Source: Plantago elongata
Taxonomy: Eukaryota > Streptophyta > Magnoliopsida > Lamiales > Plantaginaceae
NCBI GenBank assembly: GCA_036897095.1
Contig: JAYMSP010000282.1
Coordinates: 1-60,802, forward strand
Reading direction: 5' to 3'
Length of the DNA stretch: 60,802 bases
In this document: in pieces, positions 49,413 through 60,341 of the stretch
How the letters are laid out: the number at the start of each line of letters is the position of its first letter
Numbering within the stretch: the first letter of the stretch is position 1
Program-made: the position numbers and the translations under genes
The notes under the pieces: model-generated
Databases searched by the model: none
The model's input: only the letters and a program-made list of their open reading frames with translations
Told to the model about the DNA's origin: nothing

Positions 49413-52400
49413 TCAAATGTCTGAATATATAAGTTCCGCAGCCTTTCTGTTGTTGCTTCTCACATTTGTAATATGGATGATTGCTCTGATTGTGTCTTGG
49501 ATGTTTGGGGGTTTTCCCGTGAAAATCTTTTCATTGTGTATATGCCAAATGTGGTACATGGATTCCGCCAATAGCACTCGGAACACAGCCGCCCACGCCC
49601 ATTTACCCAGAGCAAGTCGGCGCGTCCAGCAAATGAGGGTAAGCCAGTCGGTGATAGGAGGGTGTTGGATTCGCATCCAAACTAGTCCACTCCGGAAGAT
49701 CTCATACGCGACAGGGCATTGGAACATTAGATGATAACCATATAACTGCAGCTTCCATCTGTATATATACCAAAAAAAGGCCAATTTGTCTTTTGTCGCA
49801 AGATAACGGTGTAATCACTACCATAGAATGAAGACAACCTTCGATCGAGCATGATTGCGGATAACCAGGTCGCAACAATCAATAGTGGGGTGGGGGGCCG
49901 GAAATACTTATAAACATCCCGAGTAGAGTAACGAGGGTCCCCCAACTGGGCTAACCAACATGGCACGTCTCGGAGTACCCCATGTACTCGAAGGACGGCC
50001 CTGATCACGGGTGAGCAGCTATGGGGTGCTTCCCACTCCTCCACCTCATGAGTTTTAATGTAGTAAGTAGTAACTATGAATCCATCGGACCCAGAGTGAG
50101 TCCGCTTTTGTTTGGATTTTTCACAAAAGTTTCGGGATAAGAGCCAAATTCGGGGGGTGTGGGGGGGGGGGTGCAAAACTGTTTCCAAGCTACAAGCGCC
50201 TTATGATAATAATCGTCCTTACCACTCCATAAGAAGCTCCTATAGATAAGCTGGATATGGTCAATAACAACTTTTGGAAAGGGGAACACCTGAAGTTAAT
50301 ACACATTAATGGAAGTAATAACACTCTTTATCAATTGCTCTCGTCCAACATAGCTAAGTATTCTTGTCGACCAGTGCTTGATACGAATAAGAATGCGATC
50401 CAGAAAGGGATGATACTGGACAATGGTGAGGCGGCGATGGGAGAGAGGAACTCACAGATAGCGAACCGGAAGGGTGCCGCCCGAATCCCTTGGTCCCTAG
50501 CAGTCGTTGACAGACCGTGTGCGCAAGTCCCCCGAAAATTACCTTAGTCTTTGCTCGATTAGCTTGTAATCCACATGCCTCCGAAAAATGGTGAAGATGT
50601 TGCATCATTAGTTGGATTGAGCGCTCATCACCCCTCATAAAAAGCATCAAGTCATCCGCAAAGCATATATTAGTGATGTGCAGCTTCTCACACTTAGGGT
50701 GGAAGTTAAAATCAGGGTATCTTCGAAGTTGTTGTAGGCACCTGTGTAGATACTCCATGACAAGAACAAACATGAACGGAGAGAGGGGATCTCCCTGCCG
50801 AAAGCCACGTTTTGCTCTCAGGAGCTTGGACGGGGTTCCATTTAGCACATACTTATAAGACACCGTGGTGACACGGCTCATAATCCAGCTGAGGAACAAG
50901 GTGGGAAAACCTAACTCCTTCATGATCACCTCCAGAGCATTCCAGTCTACTGTATCATATGCCTTATGCAAGTCCATCTGTACCATATATCGAGGCGAGA
51001 TTCCCTTTCAATTATACCCCCTCACCAATTCTTGTGCAAGTAGAATATTATCATGGATGACTTTCACAGGGAGGAAAGCATATTGGCTATCATCAACAAT
51101 GCTCTTAACGACCTTACCCAACTGGTTCATGAGAATCTTTGAGATGATCTTGTAAACCATCGCGCAACAGGCTATTGGTCTCATCTCACGCACCTAGTTT
51201 GCAGTAGGGGTTTTAGGGATCAACATAACCAAAGTGAAATTCCATGCAGGATATAGAGAGGCAGTGTCAAAGAAACCAACAACTGCCGCATATACGTCGG
51301 TTCGGACAAGCTGCCATATTTCTTGAAAAAGAATGCATTAAAACCATCTATCCCCAGGGCTTTCATGTCCCTGATATTATTTAGAGCCTCATCAATCTCT
51401 TTATGAGTGACCGGTTCGAGAAGATGCACTCGGTCCCCATGATTAAGCCGATGTCCGGATCGAATAACCTCCAAATCTATTCCAGCTCTCCTTGGAGGGT
51501 ATGTACCAACAAGACCAGCATAGAAGTCTACGACTTCTTGTTCAATATCCACATCTCATTGTAACACGCGTCCATCCTCCGCAAGTAGTGAATAAATCCC
51601 AGCTTTCTGATTCTTTTCCCTCACTTGTGCATGGAAGCAGTATTTCCATCTCCCAGTTTTATCCAATCCATCTTCGACCTCTGTCGTAGTACTTGTTCTT
51701 CGATATCCACCCATTTTTCCAGGTCTTGGGTTGCTTCCTTTATTTCTCCGATAAGTGTTGGGCAAAATCGATGAAGCCGAATTTCTTCTTGTAGTGCGGC
51801 AAGCCGAGCCCGAGCTTCGGAAACGTGGTGGTCTGATCTCCGGACTTCCCTACTTAAGTTTATCATGATCGGTTGGGGGCGCTTCAATCTTCGCCACACC
51901 TTCTCTTGGGGTCGGAGTTGACCATAGCTGTGCCAGCCGCCATCCACAACAGGTAGGAAGTTCCCCAAGGCAGTCGTTGCATTTATGAATTTAAACTCCG
52001 CCTTCCGTGCACGATGAGGCATGCAAATTTTGAAGAGCAAGGGAGAGTGATCCGAAACTCCCGAGACAATAACTTCCAATTCAACCACTTCATTTGCTTG
52101 AAACCATTCAACATTGCCTATGGCTCTATCAATACCTGAATAGATGACCCCATTTTCCTGCTTGTTTGACCATGTAAAGTGATCTCCTATTGATTGTAGG
52201 TCAAACAGGCCCACCACATTGATCATATCTGCAAGTTCTTTGTACTCATGTTCCGTGATAGGATTAACTTTAATGCGATCTCCACCATATAGCACATAAT
52301 TGAAATCACTCACACAGATCCACGGACCTTGAATTCCACTCGCCAATTGGCGGATATCTTGCCATAGTTGGATTCGCTGAGCCAAGTGATTGTGAGCATA

Positions 52401-52718
52401 AATAAACGTAACAAAACCCCTGTTGATTCCTTGGGAATCAGACCATCGACCGTGAAGAAGTTAATCTGTGCAACTCACAAACACTACCTGAACACAAGAA
52501 GGGTCCCACAGTACCCAAATACGTCCCATCACATGAGAGTAGTAATTATCCAGATAATTCCACCGAGTACCCAATCGTCACCGAATACGTTCTTTAATTT
52601 CCTCTTTAACTCTAGTTTCTAATAAGCTTACTATGCTAATATTCAAATCCAGAAGACGGGAGCCAATCTCCTTATGTTTATCAAGCTTGTTGTGACCCAT
52701 GACATTCCAGGCCATCAT
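49413..52718 (-). pseudogene. LINE ORF2 (endonuclease, reverse transcriptase, zf-RVT), disrupted
   Basis: ORF2 begins MMAWNVMGHNKLDKHKEIGS at 52718, the usual endonuclease start. The endonuclease block at 51621-52385 has ICVSDFNYVL, DHFTWSN, SGIDRAIGN and GVSDHSPLLF. The RT follows with PIACCAMVYKIISKIL, then MDLHKAYDTVDW, RGFRQGDPLSPFMFVLVMEY and the catalytic FADDLMLF (about 50630-50655). The C-terminal part (49413-49784) looks like the zf-RVT region of plant LINEs. Breaks I can see are a TAG just before the VREMRPIACC segment (about 51195), a TGA before KGISPRYMVQMDL (about 51004) and a one-base frameshift near 51310. Target-primed reverse transcription is the family role; this copy cannot perform it. 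Confidence 0.88.
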
Positions 52719-52730
52719 CTAGCTCGGTAA

Positions 52731-54223
52731 TGGCCTTCGCCAGAACCAATATCCAAAGCTGCGAATCCATTCCATGTAGGTTCATCCAAAGGGCATCGAC
52801 TCTTGTCTCGCTCCATGTGCTTCCTTAGTGACCCCTTCCGACTGTGCACATGTGACCACTAATCCTCCTCACCCGTAGAAGTACTCGGGTTTTCTTGCCG
52901 GCTCCTGAGGGCCTTATCCAACTGTAGGTTTGTGGGAATCCCCTCACTTGTATCATTTACCGAATCCCGAGCAGGAGCCTGCGAAGATGCTGGCAAGTTC
53001 GCCACGTCATTAGCCATAGCCGCCGTAGGTACATGAATTTGTGTGCCAGTGGGAACCCAAGTCTCACCGTCCTCATATTTGTCCCCCGTTACAGATTAGA
53101 TTGCTGCTCCCATGTTTTACGCATGTACCTTCCCCAGCTCCACAAGAATGTCCAACTTTTTGACACTTCTGACAAAATAACGGCATCCATTCATATTCTA
53201 CGTCCTGTTGTATCATGTTCCCTTGACGATCTTTTATCAAAATCGTACATTGAAGTTCTTGAGTGATATCAACCTCAATCAAAATCGAGCATAGGTGATC
53301 CGAAGCTTCCTAGCAGTGTATTCATCGGTAAACTTTGGTATTCCAATAACACTTTGGAATTTTACCCAAAAATGTGCAATCTGTAGCATATCCTCCTTTA
53401 GCTCAAAATTCCTAGTCCAAGATCAGAGGATCAATGGTCTCCCGAATATGTAGTAGGGCACCCTAGCATCAACCAAATTCTTATCCTCCTCTATATGAAA
53501 CCTGACGATGAAAATTCCTTCTTCATTGTAATACAAGTCCGGCAAGGTCACAAAATTCCATACCTTGATCATAAGATTTTTCACCGCGTTCATGGATAGG
53601 GGGTTATCAGAAACATACATAATCAAGGAGTGTTTCCATAATTCAAGTTCATCCGCTATGTCCTCATCCTCAATTTCAACTACCAATTCTTCTTCCACCA
53701 CCGAAGGTGGGGAATAAGCAATTGTCATTCCACGATCCGGAGCACGATTACCTTTAATCACATCAACCCATGTGTCCTACTTATGCCGGTTCGGATAGTC
53801 GGGTTTGGGTTGTTTTTTTCCAAGTTTTGTTTTGGGTCGTCTACACTATGAATTTCGTGGGTATCAGTCCGAATGGTGTTGGGATTAGGGATTTACAGTT
53901 GCTCAATCCCCTTCTCCGTCCGGTCCACCTCCCCCGAATTAGCTCGATCATCAGCCGGTGATTCAATAATCTGTGGTGTATCCACCGCAGGGGGCGTCGC
54001 GGCACGCTCCTGCATGAGTACATACTGCCCCTCATCCCTCGACTCCAGCGGATTCACGGGCGGGGGTTCAATAGTATTTGAAGGTTTAGTAAACGGTGAG
54101 GAAGTAGAGGCGTGGCCGCCCGACCTGTCTTTTTGTCGGAGTAACGATCGCCTCCAGCCCGCTCCTCTTTTGTCTCGCCTTTCGATAAATCAAATAAATA
54201 CCTTCAGCCTGCTGCCATTCCAT
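52731..54223 (-). pseudogene. LINE ORF1 (DUF4283 and zinc knuckle), disrupted
   Basis: A start at 54223 (MEWQQAEGIYLIYRKARQ) lies three bases inside the 5' TSD border, but its frame stops after about 45 codons. The best block is 53423-53761, with ELWKHSLIMYVSDNPLSMNA and VWNFVTLPDLYYNEEGIFIV, typical of the RNA-binding DUF4283 domain of plant LINEs. The zinc knuckle at about 53130-53200 reads WMPLFCQKCQKVGHSCG, a CX2CX4HX3C-like motif whose last Cys spacing is altered. ORF1 proteins coat the LINE RNA. Several frame breaks make it non-functional. Confidence 0.8.
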
Positions 54224-54283
54224 TGCTTTATCTGATTCTATTATAAGTTGATGTTAAGTAAAAAGTTATTAGTGTTTGATATA

Positions 54284-54555
54284 CTCCCTCCGTTCTGTTA
54301 AAAATTTCTAACTTTCCTCTTTTGGTGTTACGTTAGAAACCTCCTAACCTAAAAAGGAAAAGTTTTTACCCCACTATATAATTCTTTATTATTTATCTTT
54401 CCTATTTTATCATAATTTTATTCAATATCTCCACTTACTTTATCATTCAATTACAACTTTATCAATATACTATCACTCCAAACTAAATTTTAACTAATTT
54501 TTCCTGAACTAAGATAAAGTAGTCCCTTACGAAGCTCTAAAAGGATCGAAAGGAG
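54284..54555. mobile_element. Stowaway MITE, 272 bp
   Basis: The left end CTCCCTCCGTTCTGTTAAAA matches the Stowaway consensus. The reverse-complemented right end CTCCTTTCGATCCTTTTAGA is a diverged copy. TA flanks occur at 54282-54283 and 54556-54557. It sits between the LINE and the BUBR1 promoter. Confidence 0.75.
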
Positions 54556-54821
54556 TAAAAAATCACCTTAAAATTGTAAAAGCATAAGTTGTAATGTTTG
54601 TAAAAATTAACTTGTTTGTTATTTTTAATTGAAAAAAATTACTAATTAATTAAAGTAAATTTTAAATTATTTCTCAGTCTTTAATAATTATATAGTTATA
54701 ATATTCTTTCCAGAGAAGTTGCATCATAAATTGTAATTTACTACGCTACAAAATTTTTTGCTACTTCAAAATAATCCGAAAACAAATCAACAATCGATTG
54801 CTCTTCGGTGCCATTCAAGTA

Positions 54822-54870
54822 GGCCCAACTCAATAAAAACATGAAACGGCTACAAAATTCAAATTTCAAA
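54822..54870 (+). promoter_or_regulatory. Putative G2/M promoter elements upstream of BUBR1
   Basis: Three motif types cluster within 110 bp of the start codon. GGCCCA at 54822-54827 is the complement of a site II (TGGGCY) element. TGAAACGGCTA at 54842-54852 contains the AACGG core of the mitosis-specific activator (MSA) and matches its consensus at 9 of 11 positions. TTCAAA at 54858-54863 and 54865-54870 are complements of the CHR word TTTGAA. MSA sites are bound by MYB3R factors and CHR sites by DREAM-type complexes in late cell-cycle genes. Binding is inferred, and part of this may be transcribed leader. Confidence 0.45.
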
Positions 54871-54929
54871 CCCTCCCACAAAACCAGAAAAATCAGAATC
54901 CTTCACAGAACAGAAGAAAGTAAGAAGAG

Positions 54930-57900
54930 ATGGCGAGCAGCAGCATCATGTTAGACGACGCAGCGATCGAGTCGACGAGGGCTACGTTCGGGTTAGATCC
55001 AGAAATGGAGTTTCTGGCGTCGAAACAGGAGACAGGTAACGAGTGGGAACTGTTCAAGGAGAATGTCCGACCACTCAAACGTGGCCGGAATGTTTGTCTC
55101 CTTAACCAGGCTCTCAAATCCAGCACCGATTCTCAACTCAAGAAGTCCCTGTTGCTTGATCGAAGGTTTGTAAGCGTTTCGTAATTGATTGAATTGATTT
55201 TAAGTCCAATTTGTGCTTTCTTCATCTTACTGGTTTGAATCTTTCATTGGGGGAATTAGGAAGTTGATTGAAGCAATTGACGAGTACGAAGGTGATGACC
55301 CGCTTCAGCCGTGGATCGAGTGAGTTTACTTAGGCTCCAATTTTGATATAATTTGCTGAACCAATTTACTGAAATGACTAGGTTTTTGCTCAGTATGACA
55401 TTTCAGTGCCCTAATTGGGAGCATAGTGTAGGTTTTAATTGTGCCCTAATTGTGAAATTTTATCGATGAAATGTAGCACCGAAGTACTCGACTGTATAGA
55501 ATAAGAGCATATACAAGCTTAATATCTGGAAAGGGATTTGATTGAGACTTGAGAGCATCCATATAACCTGATATTACTGTTGCACTAAATTGCTGTCTCT
55601 TATTGATTAATTTTAAGTGTTAAGCAACTATTGGATCAGGACAAGCTAAGAACTAGTTACTTCCTTATTGGTCATACTTAAATCATGAGAAGAAAAATCG
55701 AATAGTAGGTGTTCAAGGATGCATCGAAGTCAAGTAGACCCTACTTAACACTTCCTAGTGCATCTTAATCTTAATTTATCAGGAAAAAGGGCTTCGATTT
55801 TCCTTTTCTTTTTATGTTTCGTGTAAAGCTTCATGGAAGCTAGGATGCAACGGATGATTGTATTGACCTTCTAAATTCAACTGGAGATTTTCACATTAGT
55901 TAGAACAATGTTTCTTAGTGTAAGTGTGGAAGAGAATTTTTGGTTTGTGGAAAATTGAAATGCAATGCATATCATGGAAGTACTTAATAGTTATGTGTGC
56001 AATTTGATACCTGCTATTCAAGTTTAGTGGCATTTGACCTGCCATACTCATTATATTTCCTGGTTTTGTTTCTTACTAATTTTTTGTTCTGAAGGTGCAT
56101 CAAATGGGTCCAGGAAGCTTTCCCTTCAGGCGGCGACTGCTCAGGATTAATTGTGATTTATGAGCAATGTGTCCGCAAGTTTTGGGATGAAGAGTGTTAC
56201 AAGGATGATCTAAGATACTTGAAAGTTTGGCTGGAATATGTAAGTGTCTTTATCGTTTCTTTCATTTCCACAGCAAGAATGAAGCTCCAAATCTTACATT
56301 TTAATATAGTAGTATTTTGGTTATCTTTTCTACTTTTCTTCATATTTCTTTATACATTGGATGCTGATTTACATATCATATGGAATTTTAACCAGGCTGA
56401 AAACTGTGAGGATGCTGAAGTAGTATTTAAATTTCTGGAGGCAAATGAAATTGGACTGACACATGCATCATTCTACATAGCATATGGGCTGCATATGGAG
56501 CATAAACACAAAACCAAAACTGCAAACGAAATATTCAATCGTGGGATATCTATGTAAGCTTTCTCTTACCAGCATTTTCTTAGTTTTTAGTTTTTCCTGT
56601 GCCATTAGTCATTTACTACCATTTAAACTTGTGTGTACTGTTGTATAATTCCTTGTTGAATAAATTTGGGTTTATATGTCTTATTGTTAGGCCCTACACG
56701 AATAAATTTCAGTAGTTTTGATTGCTGGAAAATGATTTATTTCAATCTTCACAACTTTAACTAGCTTCTTAGGATTCTGTTGGCCACTTTAGCTGCTGGC
56801 TTTAGGCAATTTATTGGTGAGGTTTTTTTTTTTTTTATTAATGGCAAAAAGCTAAAAAGAAGAGTCTACCAGAATTTTTTTCTATAATCTCTGCTCATCA
56901 AAGTTATCTAAACGGCTATAACTGACTTTTGTTCGAATTCTTCCGAGCAGGAATGCTCAGCCAATTGATAAACTGCAGACCACCTACCGGAAGTTTCTGA
57001 TGCGTTCGATGCGACAACCGAAAGCTTCAGAGGTATGCAAAGATCTCCTACTTGTGCCTTTTCTCTATTGTTGTTTTGTTGATATCTGCTGTTAATAACT
57101 CTGTTGCAAATTTTACAGGAGGATGATGTGGTGAACCAGTTGCCAGCTCGAAGCTTTGGAACTCAATTGGGTAAAGAATCTTGTAACTTCACCCTGAGCC
57201 TTACTGAATAGATGATATTCTTTCTGTGACTAATATTCAGCTACAATAAGCAGGGAACCAGAGTTCAGAGAGTTCTGATATATTTAGGAAAAAGTTGAAG
57301 CCTACAGATAACAGGTCAGTGTTGCCTATGTAAAGTAAATTAATCCTAATTCCTTCAAACAAGTCAATCACTCATTTGTTGTGAAAAAATGAAATCTATA
57401 CACTGAAACTGTGATTGTTTTTGTACTGTATATCTTGCTTATTATTTCAGTTTCTTTCTTTCAGGGCTCAAGGAAGAACTCCCTTGTCTATCTACAACGA
57501 GAATGTCAGTGGATCAGTACAGGATCATCATTCTGGGATTCATAAGACAGATGTAAAGCCATGGCACTCACTCGGTGCTCGGGCAGTAAGAAACAAAGAA
57601 AACAATCCTGTACCTTCCAAGTGGACATCTAACAAGGTATGTTTTGAACTCTAAAATTACTGAATCCCAGATCATGTCCTATGCTCATTGCCCAACTGCC
57701 TTGTGCAGATTCCACAAAGACCAGGTCCCAGAACTGTTCGACCACCTCCTGGCCCAGGAATTGAGATCTTTGTAGACGAGGAATGCTCTGGGTAAGTTAG
57801 AGTGTTAGACTGCTAGACAACCAATACCATGTTTTCAACAGATTTCTGATGGCATTGTTATTTCAAATACATTAACTAACATATTGTTTGATTCCAATTG

Positions 57901-58193
57901 CATCGTTGTTTCAAATATGTCTTATTTAAGTTACAAATCTCCTTTTACAGACCAACCATGTTGGTAGACAATGTTGAGGAAAAATCGTCAGCACTACAAC
58001 TCAGACCTGGAGATGGCAAGGATATAAAAAAGTCAGCAGAACAATACTTGCGCTTTGAGTTATTTTTCCTTTCCTAGTTCACCGTTGATAATGTGAGTTA
58101 ATGCTAGTTTTTCTTCTTTTTTTTCCCAGGGAAACGGAGCTGCTGAGGGAAAATCCATTGCGTAATTTCCCCAAGAGCCGTCTGCCAAGATAA
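54930..58193 (+). CDS. BUBR1: Mitotic spindle checkpoint protein BUBR1/MAD3
   Basis: Eleven exons: 54930..55165, 55260..55319, 56095..56239, 56396..56553, 56951..57032, 57119..57170, 57254..57314, 57465..57636, 57709..57791, 57951..58031 and 58130..58193. All phases agree and give 397 residues, against about 395 in Arabidopsis. The protein is part of the mitotic checkpoint complex that holds back APC/C-CDC20 until kinetochores are attached. The first KEN box is at residues 43-45 (WELFKENVRPLKRGR), just before the MAD3/BUB1 TPR-type region (about 50-165) with WIECIKWVQEAFPSGG, RYLKVWLEYAENCEDA and FYIAYGLHMEHK. A second KEN box is at 309-311 (RNKENNP). It ends soon after, with no kinase domain, as in plant MAD3-like BUBR1. 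The ATG at 54930 is the first in-frame codon in a good context. Confidence 0.95.
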
Positions 58194-59212
58194 TCAAGTT
58201 ACACTCATTCGTGTAACTTCTAGTGTAACAGTGTTATATGTAGTCTACATGTATGTTGTACTTGTAAGCAGATTCAGCTCTACAAGTGAATAGTAGTGCA
58301 ACTTCTTTTTCTTGTAAGAGATTTTTAACGAATTTCTTCATTGCTGCTTAATCTACAAGAGTGCGCAGTTTGCTGTTTATTGAAGTTGAGTTTTGTAAGA
58401 GACAATCATTCTACGTAATTAGTAAGCTTAATTACTTAATCCAAGAAAATTAATTAGCCAATAGTTTAACTATCCAAGTCTAGTTAAAATTAACAAAGCT
58501 TATTAGTTAAGTAATGAGCAGTCATTTATGAGGATTGTGGATTTCCAGTACATCTTCTTTAAGTTTCCTGAGATTATTTGAGTTGTGTTTCTAAATCGTT
58601 TGTGAAAATCAAACGTATTGCAGAAGTTTTCCACTTCTTCTATTTCAGGACATCAAAATGATTTCCATCGTTTCCATTACAAATGTATTGCATTGTAGTA
58701 TATGATTTGGCTTTTGAGTGATCTGTTGATTGATTTGGCCAATTTCTACTAGGATCTATCATTGCATTTCGGCATCGGTGTTCGTCGATATGTGGTTGCT
58801 CTTTCCATAATGCGAGGAAGAAGTCGTCAAATATTTATGTATTTTTCTTCCTTGTGAATTCCGAAAATTGGTTCGATCATCAAGTTGTGTAGACCTTGAG
58901 TTACTCGAATGGGAGTAAAGGCTTATTTGGAGCTTTAACTCTTAGCATCAATCCATCAAAATATGTCTAATTATAGTTTATTTTGAAAATAAAATTTTTG
59001 CAACTTCTTAAACTTTTAGATTTTCATAACTCCATTTCAATCTTACCTTATGGTATTTTATTTTAGTTTGTTAAATTTTATCTTTTTTAATTTAAATAAA
59101 AAATTTATTACTTACTTATGAATAATTTATATAGTTTATTCACTTTATTTTCTGTTTTATTACCTTATTTAATTTTAAAATAAATTTTATCTAAGTTTGT
59201 GAAGAGATGAAT
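58194..59212. other. BUBR1 3' UTR and spacer before U2AF35
   Basis: The first 150-200 bp is probably BUBR1 3' UTR. Beyond it I see no gene. The U2AF promoter or first leader exon probably lies in the last part. Confidence 0.5.
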
Positions 59213-59414
59213 CACAAAGTGCAGCTCAGTTGGTAAAACGTTTCAACGCGAATTGTTAGTTCAGTGTTCGAGTTACCAATTATCAATTTCAGTTGGTATT
59301 GGTATATTTCGGCCACAAAGTGCAGCTCAGTTGGTAAAACGTTTCAACGCAATTTGTTAGTTCAGTGTTCGAGTTACCAATTATCAATTTCAGTTGGTAC
59401 GGGTATATTTCGGC
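59213..59414 (+). repeat. 101-bp tRNA-like (SINE-derived) unit in perfect tandem, upstream of U2AF35
   Basis: Copies at 59213-59313 and 59314-59414 differ at only about five bases. Each contains an A-box-like GTGCAGCTCAGTTGGTAAAA and a B-box-like GTGTTCGAGTTAC, about 35 bp apart, as in tRNA genes and SINEs. The units cannot fold into a complete tRNA and have no poly-A tail. The A-box region matches the SINEs at 13078-13235 and 36808-36903. Confidence 0.85.
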
Positions 59415-59549
59415 GTGAGATTGTTCCAGCCAGACCAATTGGTATTTTCACGTTACGTTTTGTTTTCCCTTTTCTATTTTCTTCGCAGATAATCAGCTGT
59501 TGCACATCAATCTCATCTTCTCCGATCAATCAATTGATCGAAATCAACC

Positions 59550-60341
59550 ATGGCGAAGCATCTAGCTTCAATCTTCGGCACAGAGCAAGACCGCGTGAAC
59601 TGTCCATTCTACTTCAAAATCGGCGCCTGCCGCCACGGCGATCGGTGCTCGCGCTACCACAACCGGCCGTCGATTTCCCCAACCATCGTCCTCTCCAACA
59701 TGTACCACCGCCCGGACATGATCACCCCCGGCGTCGATCCGCAAGGCCAGCCGATCGACCCTCGGAAGATCCAGGAGCATTTCGAGGACTTTTACGAGGA
59801 CATCTATGAGGAGCTCAGCAAGTTCGGCGAGATCGAGAACCTCAACATCTGCGATAACCTCGCAGATCACATGATTGGCAACGTGTACGTTCAGTTTAAG
59901 GAGGAGGATCAGGCTGCTGCTGCTCTGAACGCTCTGCAAGGACGATTTTACTCCGGTAGGCCGATTATTGCTGAGTTTTCGCCGGTGACTGATTTTCGTG
60001 AGGCGACGTGTAGGCAGTATGAGGAGAATAGCTGTAATCGGGGCGGATATTGTAATTTTATGCATGTGAAGGTGATTGGGAGGGAGTTGAGGAGGAGGCT
60101 GTTTGGGAGGCATGGTCGGAGTTATAGGAGCCGGAGTAGGAGTGGTAGTCCGGTTAGGAAACACAGGCGGGAGGGGGATAGGGATAGGGATTATGATAGG
60201 CGTGAGAGACGGAGCGGGAGTGGGAGGCGGAGTAGGCACGGAGATAGTCCGAGGAGTAGGAGTCCTGTCAGGGAAGGGAGTGAGGAGCGTAGAGCTAGGA
60301 TTGCAGAGTGGAATCGCGAAAGGGAGGAGAAGGCGCGTTGA
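59550..60341 (+). CDS. U2AF35: U2AF small subunit (U2AF35), splicing factor
   Basis: A single uninterrupted frame of 263 residues. U2AF35 recognises the AG at the 3' splice site and pairs with U2AF65 in early spliceosome assembly in the nucleus. The first CCCH finger is C18-C27-C33-H37 (CX8CX5CX3H). The U2AF-homology RRM follows at about 44-146 ([40 protein letters not shown]). The second finger is C154-C162-C168-H172 (CX7CX5CX3H). The tail from 185 is Arg/Ser-rich with [16 protein letters not shown]. Arabidopsis copies have 283-296 residues, so the tail is a little short. The sequence TTTTCTATTTTCTTCGCAG ending at 59488 is a strong acceptor, so a 5' leader intron is probable. The start at 59550 fits the conserved [20 protein letters not shown]-terminus. 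Confidence 0.96.
   Translation: MAKHLASIFGTEQDRVNCPFYFKIGACRHGDRCSRYHNRPSISPTIVLSNMYHRPDMITPGVDPQGQPIDPRKIQEHFEDFYEDIYEELSKFGEIENLNICDNLADHMIGNVYVQFKEEDQAAAALNALQGRFYSGRPIIAEFSPVTDFREATCRQYEENSCNRGGYCNFMHVKVIGRELRRRLFGRHGRSYRSRSRSGSPVRKHRREGDRDRDYDRRERRSGSGRRSRHGDSPRSRSPVREGSEERRARIAEWNREREEKAR

Larger units (their letters stand above)
49261..54226 (-). mobile_element. Nearly full-length plant LINE (L1-type non-LTR retrotransposon) with perfect TSD
   Basis: The 16-bp direct repeat TTTATCTGATTCTATT lies at 49245-49260 and 54227-54242 and brackets a 4.97-kb element whose poly-A appears as a T run at 49261-49265. Domain order on the minus strand is ORF1 with a DUF4283-type domain and zinc knuckle, then ORF2 with endonuclease, reverse transcriptase and C-terminal zf-RVT-type region. 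That is the standard order for plant L1 elements. At least two in-frame stops and one frameshift in ORF2, and a stop early in ORF1, show that it is inactive, but it is much better preserved than the other elements here. Confidence 0.93.

Noticed and set aside
59213..59285. Functional tRNA gene upstream of U2AF35
   Set aside because: A and B boxes are present but there is no complete cloverleaf or acceptor stem pairing; better explained as SINE-derived.
59264..59809. 181-codon frame overlapping the U2AF35 start
   Set aside because: It runs through the tandem SINE repeat and then the U2AF35 coding region out of frame. It is a shadow of real features.
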